Source: Methanothrix sp.
Lineage (GTDB): Archaea; Halobacteriota; Methanosarcinia; Methanotrichales; Methanotrichaceae
NCBI GenBank assembly: GCA_028688535.1
Contig: JAQTXY010000080.1
Span: 1-7,681 of the forward strand
Reading direction: 5' to 3'
Length of the DNA stretch: 7,681 nt
Shown: piece by piece, positions 1 to 6,627 of the stretch
How positions within the stretch are numbered: the stretch's first letter is position 1
How the letters are laid out: the number at the start of each line of letters is the position of its first letter
The notes under the pieces: generated by a model
Told to the model about the DNA's origin: nothing
Database searches by the model: none
What the model saw: the letters and a program-made list of their open reading frames with translations, nothing else
Position numbers and translations under genes: made by a program

Positions 1-85
1 CGATTCCAGGGAAACCCTCTATCAAGATGGGGTTCTTGACAGTGGGCTCCTTCTCAAGAATTACCTGGACGATTTCCTTATCCAT
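1..85 (-). CDS. PAC2-family protein (proteasome assembly chaperone-like), N-terminal fragment
   Basis: The reverse strand reads an ATG at 85 followed by 28 uninterrupted codons to the window edge. They begin MDKEIVQVI and contain the segment NPILIEGFPGI. This 'hydrophobic strand + EGFPGIG' opening is typical of archaeal PAC2-family proteins (COG2047 type, related to the PbaA/PbaB proteasome assembly chaperones), in which the glycine-rich loop follows the first beta strand. Only the N-terminus is visible, so the family call rests on this one motif and on its expected distance from the start (residues 18-28). The gene is divergent from the acyl-CoA ligase, with 121 nt between the two start codons. 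No good Shine-Dalgarno sequence precedes the ATG, so a short-leader or leaderless transcript is possible. The exact member of the family and its role cannot be decided from this fragment. Confidence 0.7.
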   Translation of the reverse strand, partial: MDKEIVQVILEKEPTVKNPILIEGFPGI

Positions 86-101
86 GCAAAAATGTTAGGC
101 A

Positions 102-116
102 CTTATCTGAGATAAG
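102..116. promoter_or_regulatory. 15-bp perfect palindrome, candidate operator
   Basis: CTTATCT-G-AGATAAG is a perfect inverted repeat with 7-bp arms around one central base. It lies between the divergent starts, 17-31 bp upstream of the PAC2 start codon, near where that gene's transcription would begin if the adjacent TATA-like box is used. Its size and symmetry fit binding of a dimeric helix-turn-helix regulator. No specific regulator can be named. Confidence 0.35.
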
Positions 117-131
117 ATCATCGCTTCGGGC

Positions 132-164
132 AAGCTTTTTAAGCATGAAATCCTGCTTAAGAAA
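132..164. promoter_or_regulatory. Candidate divergent promoter: two inverted TGCTTAA(A/G)AA boxes
   Basis: Positions 139-145 (TTAAGCA) and 154-160 (TGCTTAA) are a perfect 7-bp inverted repeat with an 8-nt spacer. Read outward, the plus-strand arm is TGCTTAAGAA (154-163) and the minus-strand arm is TGCTTAAAAA (145-136). Both resemble archaeal TATA boxes (YTTAAA-like). With the usual 25-nt spacing, the plus-strand box would place a start of transcription near 184 and a leader of about 22 nt for the ligase. The minus-strand box would start near 114, giving a leader of about 29 nt for the PAC2 gene. The repeat is seen directly; promoter function is inferred from position. It could also be a regulator site overlapping the promoters. 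Confidence 0.45.
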
Positions 165-196
165 TGCATAGCTGCAATTCGAGAATATGCTAATTT

Positions 197-201
197 AGGG
201 G
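197..201 (+). promoter_or_regulatory. Ribosome binding site of the acyl-CoA ligase
   Basis: AGGGG lies 5 nt upstream of the ATG at 207. It matches part of the archaeal anti-Shine-Dalgarno complement. No in-frame ATG was seen in the stretch immediately upstream, which supports 207 as the start. Confidence 0.55.
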
Positions 202-206
202 TCAAA

Positions 207-2285
207 ATGGCAAAGCAATATCGAGAGGTTATTGATAGGGCATTGGCAGTCGGCCGGACCTACCTGATGGAGCATGAGAGCAAAGCCGTTCTGGAAAGCC
301 TGGGAATCACCACCACCGGTGCCGGGGTAGCCAGGTCGGAGGACGAGGCTGTAGAGATCTTCCAATCCCTGGCATCACCCGTGGCCATGAAGGTTCTCTC
401 TCCGGATGTAGTCCATAAAACCGACGCCGGTGGCGTTAAGCTGGATTTAAGGGATGCAGATGAGGTGAGAAGGGCCTACCAGCAAATCACTGCGGCATTC
501 CAAGACAAAGAGGTTGTGGGCATCAGTGTGCAGAAGATGGCCCGGCCGGGTGTGGAGGCCATCGTAGGCGTGGCCAATGATGAAACCTTCGGACCGGTAT
601 TGATGTTTGGCCTGGGCGGTGTATTCGTGGAAGTTCTAAAGGATGTCTCCTTCCGCTCCATTCCTATCTCTGCCTCAGATGCCAGAGACATGATCGAAGA
701 GATCAAAGGCTATGCTCTGCTGCGCGGATATCGCGGCATTTCTGCTGATATCGAGGCGCTGGAAAAACTCTTGATGTCTATATCAGACTTTGTCATCAAG
801 AATCCCGACATCTCGGAGATGGATCTCAATCCCGTTTTCCTCTATCCGGATGGCTACCTGGTGGTCGACGCTCGCATAATTCTGGGAGAGCCGCGGGCAG
901 CGCCTGCGGCTGCCGTAAAACAGGACCTGCACGATCTGTTCTATCCCAGAAGCATTGCCGTCATCGGAGCCTCAGGTACACCGGGAAAGCTGGGCTGGAA
1001 CGTCTTCACCAATCTTGTCAGCCATAATTTCAAAGGAAAGCTCTATCCTATCAATCCCAAAGCGGATGCAATCTGCGGCTGCAAAGCCTATCCCTGCATC
1101 AGCGCTGTGCCGGAACCGGTGGACGTGGCCATTATCCTTGTCTCGGCAGGCATAACCCCGGATGTAGTTGAGGAGTGCTGCAAGTGCGGTGTGCGCTACA
1201 TCGTGGTTGAGTCGGCTGGCTTTGCAGAATTGGGCGAGGAAGGCAAGAAGATTGAGCTTTTAATGAAGGAAATTGCCGACAGGTATGGCGTCCGGCTGCT
1301 CGGACCCAACTGTTCCGGCATCATCAATACGCACTGCAGCATGGTCCAATCCATCGGCATTGTGGATGCTCTATCCATGGGCAATATCGGCCTGGTCTCC
1401 CAGGCAGGAGTGTGCGCAGCCGGCATGCTCTGGGGACTGCGCCATATCATGGATTTCGGCATAATCGCCACCATCGGCAACAAGCTGGATATCAACGAGA
1501 CCGATATTCTGGAAGCGGTGAGCAAAGATGAGAACATCAATGTCATCTGCATGTATCTGGAGTCTGTGAAAGGCGGGCGGCGTTTCATTGATGTGGCCCG
1601 GCGTATCACTGTGGACAAGCCGGTCGTGGTCCTCAAGTCAGGTCGAACCGCTGCCGGAAAGAAGGCGGTAGCATCTCACACCGCATCCCTGGCTGGCAAT
1701 GACCAGATCTTCAGCTCCGTCTTCCGCCAGTCCGGAATCATTCGGGCCCGCGATTATGAGCACATGTTCAACCTGGCTCGCGCTATTTCCAAGCAGCCCT
1801 TGCCCACCAGGGAAGGCGTATTCATAATAACCTACGCCGGCTCCCTGGGAGTCATTGCCGCCGATGCCATCACCGACAACGGCATGCGTCTCTCTGAGCT
1901 CGAACCGCACCTATTAGAGCGGCTGAAGGGTCTGCTGCCTGACTATGTCTGCGGCACAAACCCAGTAGACTACACCTTCAGCCAGGACGCCGAGACCGTA
2001 AAGAGAACCATTGAGATCGGCGTGGACAGCGATGATGTGGGCAGCTTTATCGTGGTATTGCAGGCGGAGATCCTGGGCAGCTACGTGGATGCTCTCCAGA
2101 AGATCGATTACAAGGGCAAACCCATCATCGCCTGTGTGGCTGGAAAGGAGTTTGCGCAAACCGATGTTATCAAGCTGGAAAATGCGGGCATTCCAGTCTT
2201 CGGAACACCCGAGCAGGTTGCCGATGCACTGGGCATCATGTACCGCCACCACCAGAGGGTCAGCAGGCAAAAGTCATTAGAGTAA
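207..2285 (+). CDS. Acetate/acyl-CoA ligase (ADP-forming), fused beta-alpha form
   Basis: This is a full-length 692-residue NDP-forming acyl-CoA synthetase. It interconverts acyl-CoA + ADP + phosphate with carboxylate + CoA + ATP in the cytoplasm, conserving thioester energy as ATP. Residues 1-230 form an ATP-grasp (beta-subunit) half, with VHKTDAGGV around His70, the FGLGGVFVE glycine loop and the late EMDLNP metal/nucleotide motif. A CoA-binding Rossmann domain begins near residue 244 (RSIAVIGAS) and runs to LGPNCSG (Cys369). The succinyl-CoA-ligase-like domain begins near residue 392 (GNIGLVSQAG) and carries ASHTASLAG with the phosphorylated histidine, His491. A last ligase segment contains TNPVDYT. 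Both histidines of the two-site phosphoryl relay are present, so the enzyme looks active. The beta half precedes the alpha half, the reverse of the alpha-beta fusions I know best. Six cysteines cluster at residues 290-327. Substrate (acetate versus branched or aryl acids) cannot be read from sequence. The gene stands alone on its strand here. Confidence 0.93.
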   Translation: MAKQYREVIDRALAVGRTYLMEHESKAVLESLGITTTGAGVARSEDEAVEIFQSLASPVAMKVLSPDVVHKTDAGGVKLDLRDADEVRRAYQQITAAFQDKEVVGISVQKMARPGVEAIVGVANDETFGPVLMFGLGGVFVEVLKDVSFRSIPISASDARDMIEEIKGYALLRGYRGISADIEALEKLLMSISDFVIKNPDISEMDLNPVFLYPDGYLVVDARIILGEPRAAPAAAVKQDLHDLFYPRSIAVIGASGTPGKLGWNVFTNLVSHNFKGKLYPINPKADAICGCKAYPCISAVPEPVDVAIILVSAGITPDVVEECCKCGVRYIVVESAGFAELGEEGKKIELLMKEIADRYGVRLLGPNCSGIINTHCSMVQSIGIVDALSMGNIGLVSQAGVCAAGMLWGLRHIMDFGIIATIGNKLDINETDILEAVSKDENINVICMYLESVKGGRRFIDVARRITVDKPVVVLKSGRTAAGKKAVASHTASLAGNDQIFSSVFRQSGIIRARDYEHMFNLARAISKQPLPTREGVFIITYAGSLGVIAADAITDNGMRLSELEPHLLERLKGLLPDYVCGTNPVDYTFSQDAETVKRTIEIGVDSDDVGSFIVVLQAEILGSYVDALQKIDYKGKPIIACVAGKEFAQTDVIKLENAGIPVFGTPEQVADALGIMYRHHQRVSRQKSLE

Positions 2286-2289
2286 AAAA
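2284..2289 (-). terminator. T6 tract, candidate terminator for the surface-protein operon
   Basis: On the minus strand a run of six T lies about 105 nt past the stop of the 1408-residue gene and about 28 nt beyond the intergenic hairpin. Archaeal RNA polymerase terminates at such T-rich tracts. It overlaps the stop codon of the convergent ligase gene. No comparably strong T run was noticed for the plus strand; TTTT at 2303-2306 is the best there. Confidence 0.35.
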
Positions 2290-2308
2290 TCCGCTGGTGA
2301 TGTTTTAA

Positions 2309-2371
2309 CTTCGCATCTTCGCGCCTTCGTGTGAAACCGTGCCCTGGTTGAATCTCACGCGAAGCCGCGAA
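2309..2371. repeat. Intergenic hairpin built from 8-bp CTTCGCNN units
   Basis: Three tandem 8-bp units occur at 2309-2332 (CTTCGCAT, CTTCGCGC, CTTCGTGT). Related units run in the opposite orientation at 2355-2371. Together they form a long imperfect hairpin. TTCGCG (2318-2323) pairs with CGCGAA (2366-2371). After one C-C mismatch, CTTCGTGTGA (2325-2334) pairs with TCACGCGAAG (2355-2364) with one G-T wobble. AACC (2335-2338) can pair with GGTT (2346-2349). It sits between two convergent genes, where it could act as a bidirectional terminator or 3'-end stabiliser, or be a member of a dispersed extragenic palindrome family. The pairing is seen directly; the role is inferred. Confidence 0.6.
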
Positions 2372-2391
2372 TTTCCTTGATTAGGGGCCGC

Positions 2392-5300
2392 TTACGGCAC
2401 CTCGTAATTGGATGCGCAGCTGCAAAGGCCTGCCTCCTTTTCCATCTCATTATAATAGGCTTCCGACTCTGCAGAGCATTCCGTTAAATTGCCGGTGATA
2501 TTGAAACAGGGGGATGGTTTCCACGAACCCCAATATCCAACAGTCGGTGTGATATTGAAGAGACTGGTTGTATTTATCTTGTTGTCAGCATCCGCGCTGC
2601 CATCTTCTCCCAGGCAGCAGGGCAGAGGCTGATAGTATGCCTCAAATGTGGTGGCGTTCCTGGCCTCAACTATCTCTCCTTTGCAGACCGCCCTGACCAA
2701 CACCCTATTGGTATAATATGCTTGTTTGCCATCCACCTTGGCCCTCATCTTTATAGTCAGCTTTCTGCCGATATCAAGGGAAGGAATTGTCCAGTTGACC
2801 ATACTGCCGTTTGTCTTCGCTCTGATGCTGGAGTTGATATAGCTGCAGCCTCCGGGAAGATAATCGGTTATATTCAATGGTTTGAGCAGTTTATTGCCGT
2901 CATTGGTTACGTTGATCAAAAAGAGGACTGTCTCTTCATCCAGCATAGATGCTATCTTGCTGATATTAACATGGGGATATAGATGCCGGGGCATATCATG
3001 AATGCCAATCGCCGTATCTATCTGAAAGCTTCCGACAAGAGTCTGATCCAGACCGATGTTCGGTCCGTTTTCCATATTTAGATCGAGAGTTCCATTGAAT
3101 TTACCGAGAATGGAGAGTGTAGATCTCTCCATCATCCCCTCCATATCGACAGATGTTGCATAACGGATATCCCTGCTAATTGAGACACCCTTCTCCTCTT
3201 CTTTGGTAAGCATCCCCTCATCCCATAAGTTGGCATAGCTGAGGTTTTGAGATCCCACCCCGAGGTGAACAGGTGCATATTGCATCTTTATGTATTTATC
3301 AACGAAGCCAAGTTCCGATTTCTCCTGTGAAGAGTAGTAACCGCTGCCCGATTCGTAGGATTTTTGCTGGCCTTTTACCCGTTTGTCGGTAGAGACAAAC
3401 CCTTTACCTATCCCCGACTTGGTGAATTTGACGCTCTCTCCGTATGAGTCCACGGACTCTTCTATCCGGAAGCTGCCATGGTAGTTTTCATCTATCTCCT
3501 GGATGACATCTCTCTCTTCTGGGACATGCTTCTTATAATTGATCTGAGCCATCCCTGATTTGAAATCGGCTTCCGATAGGTAAACGGTCTGGTTCATATC
3601 CGCTACAAAAGTGCTGTTCTGGTTCAAAGTATCGGCGTATAGGTATTTTTCGCGAATGCTGTCGCCCATTATCCTGTTCTCAACGCGGGTATAATCCGAC
3701 CACAATGAATCGTAATTGAGGCTTCGATTCCCTGGCAGGAGAAATGCAGTCTTCCTGTATTTGGCAAACAGATTCTTCTCCAGGCTGATGCTCTTATTTT
3801 CTTGATGCAGGCTGCTCTTTGCCTCTTCTTTATAGTAACCGCTTCCATGCTCCCGACTGGAGATACTTGTGCCTGGGGAGCCGAGAACTGTCACCGATGA
3901 ATTGGCGCTTACCTTATATGGGTATGTATCATAGTACCCATATATCATAGCTATGTTCGTGAGACCTTCCTTCTTTTCCTCGGTGGAAAATCCTTTTCGA
4001 ACATAAGCGTAGCCATCGCCTTGCACCAGAGATGTCTCATAATAATTGGCCTTCGCTTTCTTTGGGATCTGGGCGACTATTTGGATGGTTCTCAATTCAT
4101 TTTCGCCAAGTGTTCCAACTCTCCAGGTTAAATTATTGCCGCTCACAATACTTGGTGGAGGAGACACACTGATTAGAATCACCTCCGGAAGTAGGTCGGT
4201 GACATTCACTAATTCGGCTGGTATAATCCCAGAATTTCCATAATTAATAGTATATGTTATGTTATCTTCCTGGTTATAGGTGCTCTTATCTGCCTTCTTT
4301 CGAATCCAGAGGGAATGAACCACATCAGTTTCTAGCGTCGCATTTTTCCCTTCAAAATAGGGGTCAGAAGAATTTATTCTGTAAGTATTGATGATTTTTG
4401 AAACATCCTTGGGGATGGACTTATTTGCCATCACCTTTATGGTTATTGTGCCATTATCGTCTGGTTTCAATTCTCCCAGGCTCCACCAGAGATGATTTTC
4501 ATAACGGTCGGTAGGTGAGTCAAGAAGCGGATCGGTGATATAATCTACATATGGATCCAGCCAGTCATGAATCGTCACATTTTTCTGGTTTACTGATCCC
4601 TCATTTCGATACGTAATGGTATAGGTCAGTTGCCTGCCGGGCGGCACAAAGTCAGAAGAGGCGGTCTTGGTGATATTCAGCTCACCGTTCATCACGCTAG
4701 TCACCAATTCCCTTGTCTTTCCGGCAAACTGGTGGGAACTTATTCTGTATCTATTGATAATTCTCGAGGTGTTACCTAAAATCGCATTCTTTACCGATAC
4801 TTTTACGGTTATTATGCCTCCCTCGCCCTGATTCAAGTCACCCAGGCGCCATATGAGGTCTCTTTGGGTGCTCAGGTTTGCCAGGTCGACATTTGGGTCC
4901 AGCCAATCATGAATCGTCACGTTGGTCTGTTTTATGGAACCATTATTTCGGTATATTATGCTATAGGTCAGGTTATCTCCCGGCAGCACTAAATTTGCGG
5001 AAGCTATCTTGGTGATATTCAAATCGTTGCTTCCCACGGTGATATTGATGAAACTGATTGCGGAAGAGTTTTCCCGGGCAGTCAGCTCTACCTTATTGAC
5101 AATTATTGATCCGGGAACGGCAAGGGCATTTACCTTGGTCTGGATTTGTATGCTTCCCGACTCGCCGATCTTGAGAACTCCCAGGCTCCATCGATTCATG
5201 CTACCAGCATCGGGTGGAGGGTCTGACCGAAGGAAGGAGAGGTTCTTGTCGTAAGTCTCCTTGATCACAATATCATGGGCATCTGAACCACCCGCGTTTT

Positions 5301-6618
5301 TATAAAGAATGGTATAATTCAAGAGACCGCCTGCAATTGCCATTTGTGGGTCAGCGGTCTTTGTCACAAGCAAATCGGGCAGAGGCCGGAAGACCTCTAA
5401 TGTGAATGAATCCCAATCGGACACATCATTTCCATCCCTGGTTTTAGCCGTAACCGTGGCCTTATTCTTGAGTAAAAATTTCTCGACGTAGAGCTGATAT
5501 CCTGGAGTTCTTCTATACTCCTTGCTCAGGATATTTCCCCGGCCGTCCACCATCATTATCAGCGTATCTCCTGATTTATAATCGGTTATTGTAATAGTAT
5601 TATATCCCTTGGCCGGCAAGTCGTACTCAATTTTAAGGTACTCTTTAGTTCCTGGGGGCAGATAGTAAAGCTCTTCGGAGAGCATCTTTCCGGATGTCGT
5701 ATAATGCACCGTTAACACTGCGCCTGATATGGGATCCAGGTAGATGGATCTATTTAAATCACCAAGAGAATCAACAATCTTGCTAAAGGATTCGCCGGTT
5801 ACTTCATTGCTGTAGTTGTAATATGTATAATTTAATCCTCTTTGTATCTGCTTTGTTGTGACCAGCGTGGCAGCTTGCATATCGAATTGGCTTGCAGATC
5901 GACGCATATTATCCATTACAATCTCCAGGCGAACTTTTTTTCCCATCAGCCTCTGTATAGTCTCTGAAAGCTGTGTGGAGCCTTTATCACTCTGCATGAT
6001 GCGCAGCATTGGATAATCGGAAGGATCCATAATCTTATACTCACATTCATACCACCATGATTCTCCCGGATCAAGCAAATTGTTTCCATCATCTCCTGAT
6101 TTATAAATAGGCTGCGAGTCCGGTCCCCAGCTTTGCAGGTCGGTGAGATTCAGATCCAAGAGGGGTAAAGTTCCCTGGTTGGTTACATTATAGGTGTATA
6201 ATACCTGGTCTCCTATTTTAACGGGCGCGGTGAATAGACAGTCTTTTTTCAAGCCGATTTTAGCAACCGACTTGGGGACTACACGGATATTAAATATTTT
6301 ATTATAATATCTGCAACAACCATAGGTGTTGGTTAGATTTAACGATATGATAACGTTCTTGGGAGAATCGACTACCGGTGCCGTCCACCGCATAGATCTT
6401 CCCGTATAGCTCATCGGGCTTCCATCAGATGCGCTCCATTCGGCCGACGCATCTTCTTGAGATATATTCTGGGCAATAAAGTTGCAGATGGTCCCGGACA
6501 TAACTTCTCTTTCATTGGTAGCCTGACCAGATGCTAGGCTCATAAATGACAGAATCAGAGCATACGCTAAGATCGCTGAGATAACAAAATGCTTCGATGA
6601 ATAAGAGCGTTTGTCCAA
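2392..6618 (-). CDS. Large secreted multi-module DUF11 surface glycoprotein
   Basis: This 1408-residue protein starts with a signal peptide: a basic N-terminus, a hydrophobic core at about residues 11-29, and probable cleavage after LASG. Visible modules in order: an Ig-like Cys-containing domain (about 35-118); a DUF7507/DUF11-like module (about 119-202 and 383-411) that seems interrupted by about 180 unassigned residues; four DUF11 units (413-530, 532-643, 645-766, 767-912) with signatures such as LNITK-A, LTY-I-YRN-G and NVTIHDWLDP; an unassigned region with two GSGYY-containing repeats (923-1072, 1089-1214); a fifth DUF11 unit (1215-1328); and a tail with six cysteines. About 44 N-X-S/T sequons suggest heavy N-glycosylation. 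I see no C-terminal membrane helix or sorting signal. The start is TTG at 6618, because an in-frame TGA directly precedes it and the signal peptide needs this start. It lies 6 nt after the PKD gene's stop, so the two are probably coupled. Function is probably cell-envelope, sheath or adhesion; no enzyme motif was seen. Confidence 0.85.
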   Translation of the reverse strand: MDKRSYSSKHFVISAILAYALILSFMSLASGQATNEREVMSGTICNFIAQNISQEDASAEWSASDGSPMSYTGRSMRWTAPVVDSPKNVIISLNLTNTYGCCRYYNKIFNIRVVPKSVAKIGLKKDCLFTAPVKIGDQVLYTYNVTNQGTLPLLDLNLTDLQSWGPDSQPIYKSGDDGNNLLDPGESWWYECEYKIMDPSDYPMLRIMQSDKGSTQLSETIQRLMGKKVRLEIVMDNMRRSASQFDMQAATLVTTKQIQRGLNYTYYNYSNEVTGESFSKIVDSLGDLNRSIYLDPISGAVLTVHYTTSGKMLSEELYYLPPGTKEYLKIEYDLPAKGYNTITITDYKSGDTLIMMVDGRGNILSKEYRRTPGYQLYVEKFLLKNKATVTAKTRDGNDVSDWDSFTLEVFRPLPDLLVTKTADPQMAIAGGLLNYTILYKNAGGSDAHDIVIKETYDKNLSFLRSDPPPDAGSMNRWSLGVLKIGESGSIQIQTKVNALAVPGSIIVNKVELTARENSSAISFINITVGSNDLNITKIASANLVLPGDNLTYSIIYRNNGSIKQTNVTIHDWLDPNVDLANLSTQRDLIWRLGDLNQGEGGIITVKVSVKNAILGNTSRIINRYRISSHQFAGKTRELVTSVMNGELNITKTASSDFVPPGRQLTYTITYRNEGSVNQKNVTIHDWLDPYVDYITDPLLDSPTDRYENHLWWSLGELKPDDNGTITIKVMANKSIPKDVSKIINTYRINSSDPYFEGKNATLETDVVHSLWIRKKADKSTYNQEDNITYTINYGNSGIIPAELVNVTDLLPEVILISVSPPPSIVSGNNLTWRVGTLGENELRTIQIVAQIPKKAKANYYETSLVQGDGYAYVRKGFSTEEKKEGLTNIAMIYGYYDTYPYKVSANSSVTVLGSPGTSISSREHGSGYYKEEAKSSLHQENKSISLEKNLFAKYRKTAFLLPGNRSLNYDSLWSDYTRVENRIMGDSIREKYLYADTLNQNSTFVADMNQTVYLSEADFKSGMAQINYKKHVPEERDVIQEIDENYHGSFRIEESVDSYGESVKFTKSGIGKGFVSTDKRVKGQQKSYESGSGYYSSQEKSELGFVDKYIKMQYAPVHLGVGSQNLSYANLWDEGMLTKEEEKGVSISRDIRYATSVDMEGMMERSTLSILGKFNGTLDLNMENGPNIGLDQTLVGSFQIDTAIGIHDMPRHLYPHVNISKIASMLDEETVLFLINVTNDGNKLLKPLNITDYLPGGCSYINSSIRAKTNGSMVNWTIPSLDIGRKLTIKMRAKVDGKQAYYTNRVLVRAVCKGEIVEARNATTFEAYYQPLPCCLGEDGSADADNKINTTSLFNITPTVGYWGSWKPSPCFNITGNLTECSAESEAYYNEMEKEAGLCSCASNYEVP
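2977..3354 (-). repeat. GSGYY module, copy 2
   Basis: Residues 1089-1214 begin ESGSGYYSSQEKSEL, then show SQNLSYANLWDE, RDIRYATSVD and VGSFQIDT, matching copy 1 in order and spacing with modest identity. It runs directly into the fifth DUF11 unit at about residue 1215. Confidence 0.6.
3403..3852 (-). repeat. GSGYY module, copy 1
   Basis: Residues 923-1072 begin EHGSGYYKEEAKSSL and continue through NRSLNYDSLWSD and REKYLYADTLNQ to HGSFRIEES. The same ordered landmarks recur in copy 2. It is rich in Tyr, Ser and charged residues, with alternating patterns suggestive of beta strands. I do not recognise it as a named domain. Confidence 0.6.
4321..4686 (-). repeat. DUF11 unit 3, near-duplicate of unit 2
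   Basis: Residues 645-766 repeat unit 2 with a slightly longer loop (YITDPLLDSPTDRYENH in place of the shorter LANLSTQRD). It has the same start (LNITKTAS) and the same closing strand pattern (KIINTYRINS). Confidence 0.75.
4690..5025 (-). repeat. DUF11 unit 2, near-duplicate of unit 3
   Basis: Residues 532-643 share with the next unit the segments LNIT, LTY-I-YRN, NVTIHDWLDP, IIN-YRI and others, in the same order. Similarity is also visible at DNA level around the HDWLDP codons, for example the shared CATGAATCGTCAC in plus-strand coordinates. This suggests a relatively late tandem duplication compared with units 1, 4 and 5. Confidence 0.75.
5479..6012 (-). other. Unassigned ~180-residue segment inserted in a DUF7507-like module
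   Basis: Residues about 203-380 of the 1408-residue protein separate two halves of what reads as one DUF7507 module. The first half ends with the LLDPGESWWYECEYKI strand. The second half resumes at NKATVTAKTRDGNDVSDWD. The intervening segment has an amphipathic, Met/Arg-rich start and then alternating beta-like strands with turns such as DGRG. I do not recognise a family. Confidence 0.5.
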
Positions 6619-6627
6619 TCAGTCTCA
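6616..6627 (-). promoter_or_regulatory. Stop/TTG-start junction of the operon
   Basis: The PKD gene's TGA (6627-6625) is followed by 6 nt, whose last three are a TGA in the frame of the next gene, and then TTG GAC AAA. A non-ATG start is therefore forced unless translation begins much further inside and loses the signal peptide. No strong Shine-Dalgarno sequence is seen, which suggests re-initiation by ribosomes finishing the upstream gene. Confidence 0.6.

Noticed and set aside
1196..1636. 146-codon open frame on the minus strand inside the ligase gene
   Set aside because: It lies wholly antisense to a well-supported gene and its translation shows no family motif; the GC-rich codon pattern of the ligase explains the open frame.
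1914..2270. 118-codon open frame on the minus strand at the ligase 3' end
   Set aside because: Antisense to conserved ligase sequence (including TNPVDYT), with no recognisable motif.
2309..2371. CRISPR-like or tRNA-like element in the convergent spacer
   Set aside because: The 8-bp units are contiguous without spacers and the fold is a single hairpin with no cloverleaf or anticodon arm.
2722..2982. 86-codon plus-strand open frame opposite the fifth DUF11 unit
   Set aside because: It is fully covered by the large minus-strand gene and its translation resembles no protein I know.
6541..6543. ATG at Met26 of the large protein as an alternative start
   Set aside because: It lies inside the signal-peptide hydrophobic core; starting there would remove the basic N-terminus and most of the core.
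2392..6618. C-terminal sorting signal (PGF-CTERM or similar) on the large surface protein
   Set aside because: The C-terminus is polar and Cys-rich, with no PGF motif, hydrophobic helix or basic end.
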